From Chaetoderma sp. LZ-2023a (taxonomy: Eukaryota > Mollusca > Caudofoveata > Chaetodermatida > Chaetodermatidae): a DNA stretch of 64,000 bases. Position numbers and translations under genes: made by a program. Below are positions 1-8,488 of the stretch, one piece after another (position 1 is the stretch's first letter; each line of letters starts with the position of its first letter). Below the pieces are notes generated by a model. That model worked only from the letters and a program-made list of their open reading frames with translations. It ran no database searches and was not told the DNA's origin. The stretch is from the NCBI GenBank assembly GCA_034401795.1, contig CM067370.1, forward strand, positions 64,050,809 through 64,114,808. The letters run 5' to 3'.

Positions 1-510
1 ACAGTAAAATGTATATTATAGTTGCTGTAACTAAATGATTTCTACCCAGTTCACTAGAGCTAATATTAGCTTAGTAATATTTACTGACTAACAGCAAGGT
101 TTGCTCATCAAAAAATTTTGGGGGCCCAATGCACCACCCCTGTTCACAAAAGAGGGCCAACTTCATCGCCTATTAAGTCAAAATAACCCCTTTCAATTTT
201 TATTTTATTTTGGTGAATGGTAGATATATGGTCAATAGCTACATGGTTAAAACTTGCACTCTTACATTTGTTCCCTTTTGGAGCTATGGCATATTAGAAA
301 TGTGATATTTTTGTAAAACTTGTACGATATTCCATTTTTGGGGGTTAATAATTTTAAAATTATAGGGCCTAAAGGCATGAAACAAGCGATACAACCAGTT
401 CTCCTGCTATATTAGAAGAACCAATCAGCATTCCCTGGTTATATAATACATAAACATCGATTTTCTAGACCCAAAGACCTGACTCTGTTAAAATTTGACA
501 TTTTTCGCAA
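1..510. repeat. Left terminal inverted repeat of long-TIR transposon (partial)
   Basis: It pairs with 3984-4492 in inverted orientation. The outermost visible match is 'gtaaaatgtat' at position 4 with 'atacattttac' at 4479-4489. The innermost clear match is 'tgttaaaatttgacattttt'. Small indels break up the alignment. Confidence 0.7.
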
Positions 511-864
511 CAATCTAATTTGTTTTAAAAAGTTTAAAATATCTCCACTTTAGCATTTTAGATACTTTTTCATCATAGGTGGACATTGAATGGTATATTA
601 TGGTCATATTAGTACAGCTACATGGACTTCTATGGCCATTTATAGACAATTTTGACACTGCGACCAGGCCAATATGTGTAATCTCTCATACTAAAGTATG
701 CCTAAATGTCACCCATTTCATGGGAATTATTTAATAAACTGAGACAGGCATTGGTTAATACACATGATATAATATAAAAGTGTTAAGAGATAGTACATAA
801 TACTACATACCTCAGCAATAATTGATGATACGGTACATGATCCAGCATATACCGCTCCTCCAAA

Positions 865-3391
865 TTATTTAAATAGTCCATTTATAAAGTCAATATCAGT
901 TTGTGGAAACGTGTACTGCCGGCCAGTTGCTGTCAATGGTGTTGACACCTTACTTAGAATGTCACAAAAAGGAACCCAGCACTGGTCTGTGCGCCTTGGC
1001 CAACTAAAGGATCGAGCTGGTCCATGCGGCTTCATAAACGAAATGAGACAGTCCTCATTTTCTGGACTAATTTCTAACACTATGCCAAACTACCAATTTT
1101 TGTCATACAATGCACCAACATAGTCACTCAAAGACAGTTCCATAGGGATATTTAAATTCTGAATCTCTGATGACATACCAGGTTGTGTGTTAGAAAATGA
1201 CCGAGTGTATGAAACATCATCAGTTGAAATTCGCTTTACTGTGATAGAGTTAGTGTCATTTGGAACAAACGAATGGAATGACCTGGTTCCTTGCACTGTT
1301 TTGGCAAGGAGATACCGCTCTTCCAACATTGTATGATGGCTCTGGATCTCATCTTTACTAACTAAGAAGAACTTTATCTTGCTTATGTTCTGTTGGCTGA
1401 ATTCATACAATTCACTAGCATCTCGTATAAGCGCTGTTTGCAGACTAGCCCTTGCGGCTAAGCGCTTCACTGTGCCACCGATACCGTCGCAAACACCTTT
1501 ACCATGGCTGGTAGCAAAGAAATGCCATTCTGCCTTAATATCAAAATCTGAATAATGATGGCAGACATTACTAAAGTTTTTGAAGTTCTTGTGTTGTCCT
1601 GCACACCCATCACTAAAGTATTTAATTATATGAATATTGGGATACTTTTCCTTCAAATATCTTGTAAAAATCTCCTGAAAACAGTACACAGTATTTGTTT
1701 CGTGTTTCAGACACTCAGAGATGAAGCATACATTTTCTTCATTCAACTTTCCATAAGCCTTAACATAAAATGCCAAAGGATGTATCGTGACTTGAGAATT
1801 GTTCCAATAAAATCCCTGTACACAATCTTGCACAATAATGCTGTAATTTTCAGCAAAGTCGAGAACAACAATGGCAGTAGTGTCATCTAAATCATGTTTG
1901 CACGCTTTCAAGAATTCACTTTGAGATTTCGCTATGAAGGAATGTGGTGTTAATTCTTGGATCCGTTGACATAATATAGAAATAAAATCTTCAACTGATA
2001 CTTCTCGGCGCATGATTTCAATTCGGTCTGTGGATACCCATTCATTGAATTTAATGATGTCATCCTCATCCATGTGCTCGTAAAGGTCTTGCTCTAAGTA
2101 AGTTTTGAGAAATGCAGTTCCTGGACACTTTTCACATCGGTGCAGCATGCAATTTCTAGAACTACTGTCACATACAGATTTGTCAATTAGGTTATGAGTC
2201 TTCAGAGATAACATCCACCATAAACTTTACATTTTGGTGTTTTTCGCATACACAAACATTGTGGCTGCCGCTAGAAGAAACAGTTACACACCATTTGGGT
2301 CTTAACTCAACAAATTTAGAGAAACCAATTTTAAGTCCAGTTTCTGTTTTGAAATTAGCATGTACTTCCTTCAAATTTGTCAGGATTAGCCGTTTTTGCT
2401 TATGTTCTTTGGTACCACAAATTCTTATAGTAACAAAATCACTTTTCCCGGGTAATAGTCTAGATACAGTATCATCTTGGTAGTAGTTAATAACACTATC
2501 TAGTGTATGCTGATCAAGCTTATTTCTTTTAAAGGTTTCACGATCAGCGAGTATTCCATCATTCTACGCAAGTTGTCTGGCTTGTTTCACCATATAACGC
2601 GTAACACCACATGCCTGAAAAACCTGAACAGTTTTATCTATCGACCATGATTTAGGTGTAATAGTCAATACTTGTATCTTTTGATTTTGTGATGACACAG
2701 ACAGTTTTTCATTCATGTTCGATACCAAGTAGTCCACATCTAACTTAGAATCACATGTACATTCAGTTTGTGAAGTGTCAGCAACTAATTTATTAGGTGG
2801 AAAACCTAGGTGGGATGCCACGTGACTTGTTGTTGCTTCTGCCATTTGTTTGATTTTTCGTTTACCATATGATACTTTCCTTTCTGAATGGACACTCTTT
2901 AGGGGAGAAACTCCAACTGCTGAGAAACTAGAGTTGAGGCATTCAGCATTACTGTACAAAGTATCTGCTATGGCCATTGATTCCGGTTCACTGTCACTAC
3001 AATCTGTCAGGTTATTAATTTTCTGCAAACAATGATGGCAAATCTTTTGGCCAGGTTGTTTTCTCTCTCTAGTTTTCGACTGTATTAATGCCACAATTTC
3101 TTGATCTATATTAACTAGTCCCTTTTTAATAAGCTTTTTGTGAACTTTTAGGGGATCACAACATGAAGTGTTCTGCTTCATCATCGGGAATATATGCAGA
3201 TAGTGTTTCTTGTGGCAACAGCACACTGTTTCTAAACTATCCTCACTCTGGCCGCTTCTCATTGCAACAAGTGTTTTATCTGTAGCCGTCAATTGTACAA
3301 CATCATTTACAGAGCATTTATCCGTAAACTTATGACATTTATCATTAGTGAGACGTCCAACTGAACAAAATGTCTCTGGTAATTCAGCCAT
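865..3391 (-). pseudogene. Broken transposase-like gene of an unnamed invertebrate repeat family
   Basis: Read from 3391 downwards, one coding frame runs to 2192. It is interrupted by an in-frame TAG at 2564-2566, after which the same frame continues (NDGILADRETF...). A frameshift near 2195-2215 moves reading to the frame that ends at 1090. There an in-frame TAG follows 'YDKNW', and the same frame then continues to a TAA at 865. The N-terminal third is Cys/His-rich (CCCHKKH, CHHCLQK). The middle holds 'ELRPKWCVTVSSSGSHNVC', the C-terminal half 'FSDGCAGQHKNFKNF' and 'ATSHGKGVCDGIGGTVKR', and the end 'FMKPHGPARSFSWPRR'. I recognise these as motifs of an uncharacterised family common in invertebrate genomes, without an assigned function that I know of. 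Acidic positions (VVLDFAEN, YFSDG) could belong to a DDE-type fold, but that is inference. The flanking long inverted repeats support a transposase. The start at 3391 (MAELPETF) is the first Met in frame. Confidence 0.6.
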
Positions 3392-3983
3392 TGTGCAACG
3401 TGTCCTAGTCTAAGTTTACACTTTTCAAATTAAAAGGCCTAATTTATCATTAAAATGTATAGTGAATTATTAAATTTCTAAAGTAAATATCTAAACATTT
3501 GTGTATCAGCAACAATGTCAATGTTTCAAAGCAGTAATTATTAAACACTTTCACTGGTCATGCTGCCTAATCTTGATCACTTAAAATGCTTGACTGAACT
3601 CTTGTTGATAGCAATACTTGCATGCAGATCTCTGAGAAAAACTGAGACCATGTGACTAATCAATATCACCTCACTACCTATGTCTATTACAGCAATTGAC
3701 TTAATTATATACAAAGCTCTGAAGGTTGAGTTATTTTCTCTAGATATGAAATCTCTCAGTCTTTATTAACACTGGATAACTCAAGACTGAGTGATGAGCT
3801 GTTGCAGCTCGACCAGCTTACAGGACAAACTCTGTACCTGGTGTATATTTTGAAAATGATTTGACTGAAAATTATTGATGGCTAAGTCAGCAAAAACTTA
3901 TAGTCAAATTGTTTTTTAAATATTCTCCAGGCAATATGTTATTCCCATTGAAAATGTTGTTGAATAATGACTTGTAGTTTACC

Positions 3984-4492
3984 CACAAAAATGTCAAATT
4001 TTAACAAAGTAAGGTTTTGCCATCTCTAAAATCCATGTTTATCTATTTTGTAAAAGGGAAATGCTGGTTGTTTCTTTTAATAAGGCAGGGAACCTCGCTA
4101 CATCTCTTGTTTCATACTTCTAGAGTGTATACTTTTAAAATTATTAACCCCCCCAAAATCGAATATCATACAAGTTTTTGAAAAAATATCAGATTTTGTA
4201 TTTGCCATAGCTCTAAAAGGAAACAAATGTAAGAGTGAACCTTTTGGCCCTGTAACCATTGACCATATATATAACATTCATCAAAATATTAAAAAAATTG
4301 AAAGGGGTTATTTTGAAAAAAGATGTTATGAAGTCACCCCATTTTGGCGAACAGGGGTGGGGGTATGGTTCCCACAAAATTTTTGCGGAGAATATCTTGC
4401 CATTAGGTAATAAATATCACTAAAGTAGCAGTAGCTCTAGTTAACAGGATAGAAATCATTTGTGTAAACCAAATACAAATACATTTTACGGC
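3984..4492. repeat. Right terminal inverted repeat of long-TIR transposon
   Basis: Inverted partner of 1-510. It contains the complement of 'gttaataattttaaaa' (left ~343) and the complement of 'aaatgatttcta' (left ~33). The repeat may continue to the right of 4492, but the matching left part lies outside the window. Confidence 0.7.
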
Positions 4493-6456
4493 ATCACCAA
4501 ATTTGGATTAAAATATGAAAAATCACATTTTTTGGCATTTTTGACGACTCCTAATCCATGCCTAAAACAGGTCAGCACAAAATGCTTGTGATTTTCTCGA
4601 ACTATGGTGACCAGACTGTTAAAATAAAAAGACCTAGTATTGTGAGCACTGTAGTCGGTGAGATATGAAGCCTCAAACATAGAAATTTTGTTACAAATTT
4701 TTGTCAATTTTAGGCAGGGGGTATTGGATAGGCCAGTTTTCAAAAAGTATTTGATCTTTCACTATAATACTTGGAATTTCCTGTTAATACATACATATGC
4801 TTACTCTGACAAAGTTTGAAGGAAATCTGAAACTATGACTTGACGGATTTAAAAAATTTTGGTCCTTCTTATATGGAATTACCCATCTATGAAATCAGGC
4901 TTTAAACAATGTTATACATCTGGTCCATGATTGAGTCAGCAGCATCACAGCAATTTCACTACTCAAAGTGCTACAAGCTCTACAAGCAGTCTTACTATAT
5001 ATAATGGGTATATGATACAATGTTTGTATATATAGTGAAACGAGCAAGGATATAAAGTTGATGTTAAATAATGTAAGACAGCTAGGAATGGCTGATAGGC
5101 CCATAGCCTATTTCTTTACAGGCATACTAGATATCATATCATATAATGTGCCTCATGTAGTACTTAAGGGAAGACGAAATAATTTCAAAAAGAGTCTGTG
5201 AGATGTGTTTCACCTTGACAGATCATGATAGATGTGATAATAATTAAATTAAATCTGAATGCCTGTAAATTACATGATGATGTGTATATAGAGATGATGA
5301 AGTTGTGTCACAAATATCACAAAATAAATATTTTTATAAGAATAAATACTTTGCTGATTATCATTGTGAAATTAAATTGGATATATTATAATTGCTTGAT
5401 CATAAGTAGAAACTATGATTATCAATAACCTTAAAATTTAAAACATTTATTGGTATATATTGGATGATTGAATTTCATTACTGGTACTTACTAATAGTGG
5501 AATAAGATCATCAGAGGTTAAACAGGGAAGATCTGTCAAAACAAAAATACTTGAGCATTATATATATAAGAAATGGAACTGAAGTTAATCATACTGAGCC
5601 GGTAGACATAGTAATGAGTAAGTTATGATAACCTTAGTGATTAACTAGACCTGGCATCTGATATACATGTAAGCCCTCATACTATAGAATGTATGACAAA
5701 TTGTTATTTCAGGCAGGCTGACATTGTAAGTAATCAAGTGCGTGGCTATCTCCACCCATAATTTATCAGTTTCTTTCTCCAAGATGTCGACAAATAGGTT
5801 ACCTAATATGCCATTAACGCCATAGCAGTGGACAATGCTGTCCATATTAGCTAATGGAGCACTACTGAAAACTTTTTGTGGACTTCTGATGTATCCATGG
5901 CAGGCTTAAGATATCAGATTGCTACTTGTCCAGTGGTCTGCTCAGTTCACAAATAAATAGTTATCACAACTAGATGATTTGAACTAGCCATAGTTTGAGC
6001 TATATATCCTAGCACTACGCAGAATCAGAGAACCAGTTATTATAAGGTATTTAGTGAAACAAAAAGGAAGGCATAGCAACTGGAGCGATCAGTCATCGTG
6101 GTGGGTGATGGAGGGCCAGGGATTCTCATAATGGCCCTTTTGAGGGTTTATACTCGCAAAATGCAACTTGGGACCATCAAAAGTAGCAAGAGTGAGTTCC
6201 ATGGGACTCCTGCAAATCTTGTATGGTTGCTAAAAACCAAAAAAGTTTTATAAGTTTTTGTAAAAAAACCCACACAAACTAGCACAATCTAATTTGAAAA
6301 GCTGGGGACACCAGGGTCTCAGGGTGTGGCGTCCACGGGACCTCCAACATGTAGATGCCATGAGAAACACTGTAGAGGACGTTGATAAAGTACAATATTC
6401 ACTTAACACAGATACCTCTGTACCTAAAAGCACAACAGAAAATCGGTGCCACTCAC
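4493..6456. other. Intronic or flanking DNA, no gene recognised
   Basis: AT-rich sequence. The short open frames (for example 4486-4743 and 4895-5104) show no recognisable motif or splice context. The part just right of 4492 may still belong to the long-TIR element. I found no convincing next exon of the host gene here, so the rest of the VPS9 domain may lie outside the window. Confidence 0.5.
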
Positions 6457-6523
6457 CTTCTATCCCAACTGCCTGTGACTTGTTCCGCTTCACATGTGAG
6501 TCTATCGTCTGTGTAATAGAGTC
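6457..6523 (-). CDS. Host VPS9-domain gene, most downstream exon visible
   Basis: On the minus strand an acceptor 'ctgtgttag' precedes GACTCT and a donor 'gtgagtgg' follows GAAG. The 67-nt exon reads DSITQTIDSHVKRNKSQAVGIE plus one base (enters phase 0, leaves phase 1). It joins in frame to the exon at 29908-29979, giving '...CVKSCI|DSITQTI...', which fits the helix after the conserved 'P..KL.C' of VPS9 domains. The intron upstream of it spans 6524-29907 and holds DIRS copies A1a and B1 (with nested A2a). The next exon should carry the VPS9 'DDLLP'-type motif; I did not find it. Confidence 0.7.
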
Positions 6524-7573
6524 CTAACACAGAGAAATAAACAGTAATGGCTCATTAAATCAATAAATACTGAAATCCCTCAATCCTCTCAAACAAACAA
6601 TATCGATTTAAGTTACTGAATATTTAGAAGCACATTAGGGCTGGCCGGCTCGACCATTAAAAGGGTTAACTCATTTGATTTTCAGCCATATTCTAAAGTA
6701 AGATTGTCCTTGTATCAAAATCCAATTCAAACTATGTGGTTCACTGAATTATCACAGAATAAGATGCCTCAATCAGCACAATGTCAACAAAATTGGTGGA
6801 ACTTTAGATGGATAAATATTTTCTTGATTACCAAAGTAGATACCTACTCATCACATGGCAGATCATAAATAGCATCACTTCCATTGAATGAAAGGAAATG
6901 ACATAGCAAATATCATCAAAATCATATTGGAAGAACACGGTAGTCTGTGTGCATTTTATTTTAGGAAAGGTCCCACTCTGCTCTGCCATATCAGGGATTG
7001 AAATTAACACTAGGGTGAGTTCAATTTGTGACTGACCAGCCCAGTGGGCTAGTAACAATTTGATATCACAAATCTTTAATGGTCAAGCCAAGCCATCCGT
7101 TTTCAGACCAAAAGAAATCAGATGGATACTTTTGGAAATTTTACCACAGCAATGGCTGGCTCGATAATTGAGCTAGTCATTCCAGTGGCAAATTGTAAAC
7201 AAGAGGCCCGAGGGTCTGTAACGCTGACCTGGACTATTAACATTTGAACTATTTGTGTTTAAATAGACATGATGGATAGTTTTCGGAAAATCCAAAATAG
7301 CTGCCAAATAAATTTACATATATCAAAATTCTCATTTGATTTCTTGAAGCCTATCATCATAGGAGCATTCCACCAAAGTTTGGTTGAAGTCAAGCCATTG
7401 ATTAAACAGCTTCTGCAGTGGTCTTGAGAAATGTTAATTTGCAGACAAAGAGAAGAGTATTTCTGAAAATTTACCACAGGAATGACTGAATCGACAACCG
7501 AGTCGGTCATTCCAGTAGTAAATTTTCAAAAATAGTCTTCTGTTCATCTGCAAATGGATATTTTCTATGAGAA
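6524..7573. other. Intron segment with diverged foldback and dispersed repeats
   Basis: It contains two palindromic stretches built on 'ttaccac..aatga..ggctcgat' (about 7138-7195 and 7466-7530) and the line 'aagaggcccgagggtctg' at 7201, which resembles a widespread molluscan intronic repeat. No coding signal was seen. Confidence 0.5.
7466..7530. repeat. Foldback (palindromic) repeat
   Basis: 'gaaaatttaccacaggaatg' is followed after a short loop by the near-complement 'cattccagtagtaaattttc'. The same hairpin occurs at 49710 and 58640, so it is a dispersed family. The outer arm here ('tctgcaaatgga', about 7545) reaches almost to the end of DIRS copy A1a. Confidence 0.7.
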
Positions 7574-7791
7574 TAAACGAAATCAAGGATTTCTTTTTTC
7601 ACGAGAGAGTTGATACTTACCTCCCTAATACTTTTGATATTGCTAAATATTGGCTTTCACTCAATAAACACTCAGATTAAAACAGTTAGGTGCCCCTACT
7701 GGGCAGGGAGTCAGAGCGTAGTCTGGCGGATGCCAGCCCCACCACCGCGCATGCGCAGACTAGCACTTCCTCTGACTAATTTATTGGCTGA
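7574..7791. repeat. A1a left terminal inverted repeat with 5'-specific extension
   Basis: The first ~38 bases (to 'gagagttga') are specific to this end. From 'tacttacctccctaatactt' inward it is the inverted partner of 14251-14434, including 'ggtgcccctactgggcaggg' and the palindrome 'gcgcatgcgc'. Confidence 0.9.
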
Positions 7792-7857
7792 TACACATGC
7801 AACTATAAAGAGCCTGAAGACCGAGCCTCTGTGGGGTGGAGAGGCCGGGTCCGTATC

Positions 7858-7957
7858 TAGGGAGGTAAGTATCAACTCTCTCGTGAAAAAAGAAATCCTT
7901 GATTTCGTTTATTTCACATCAAGAGTATACTTACCTCCCTAATACTTTTGATATTGC
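7858..7957. repeat. A1a internal complementary region (ICR)
   Basis: 7858-7911 is the reverse complement of the left terminus (from 7574 inward) and 7912-7957 is the reverse complement of the right terminus (to 14446). They abut at 'tttcgttta|tttcacatc'. The ICR is therefore the complement of the junction formed if the element's two ends are joined in a circle, the hallmark of DIRS1-type elements. The copy-specific bases agree (AAGG at the end, CCTT in the ICR). Confidence 0.9.
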
Positions 7958-8488
7958 CAGAATTCGACAGTGAATTCGGCGGGAGGGAGGCGAGGTCAAA
8001 AGACCAGCTCATCCCTATACGCTTTTCTGCGTTTAAGGCACTTAAACTTCTGAAACTGTATGAAAAAACAGTCCGGATTTGACTAACCATCGGATAACAC
8101 CCCCGATGTATGAGAGATGACCGAATGTCATATGCGCTCCCCCCCCTCCTTCCTGGGAGGAAGAGTCGAATGACCTCAATGTCCTATACGCTCTCTACGT
8201 ACAAGTGCCATGTACTACAGGACAGAGACGAAAAAACTCCATTTTCGTATACTCTCAACAATGAACCACATAAATACACAAAACCATCATCATATAAATA
8301 ACGGGTAACGTGACAAGACAATCAACAATGGACAACACATACACAAGACTGACCTTGTTGAAATGGCTGCTGACATCCTCTTCCCATTGGTGAAGATCGA
8401 TGCAGTCCCAAATTAGTGGTTGTTTCCATAAATTAATTGTGAAATATATAAGCAATGAGGAAACCCCATCAAAAATATATATGCCTAG
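7958..8488 (-). other. A1a 3' untranslated region
   Basis: Between the recombinase stop and the ICR. It includes a C-rich run near 8140-8160 that varies in length between copies. No coding signal. The equivalent regions are 21325-21857 (A2a), 43014-43547 (A2b) and 50639-51169 (A1b). Confidence 0.6.

Larger units (their letters stand above)
1..4492 (-). mobile_element. Degenerate DNA transposon with long terminal inverted repeats (left edge cut by window)
   Basis: The first ~510 bases and bases ~3984-4492 are inverted copies of each other, roughly 75-80% alike by eye. Matching blocks include 'aaataacccctttcaattt' (left ~180) with its complement near 4300, 'cttacatttgttccctttt' (left ~262) with its complement near 4215, and 'tgttaaaatttgacattttt' (left 486) with its complement near 3990. 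Between them lies one broken minus-strand gene (865-3391) and nothing else that looks coding. Two long inverted repeats around a single gene is the architecture of a cut-and-paste DNA transposon. The true left end lies outside the window, and the right repeat may extend past 4492, so target duplications cannot be checked. Several stops and a frameshift in the gene, plus diverged repeats, mark it as old and dead. Confidence 0.7.

Noticed and set aside
6294-6527. Plus-strand frame of 77 codons
   Set aside because: It runs antisense to the host exon at 6457-6523, whose splice sites and phase explain the sequence better.
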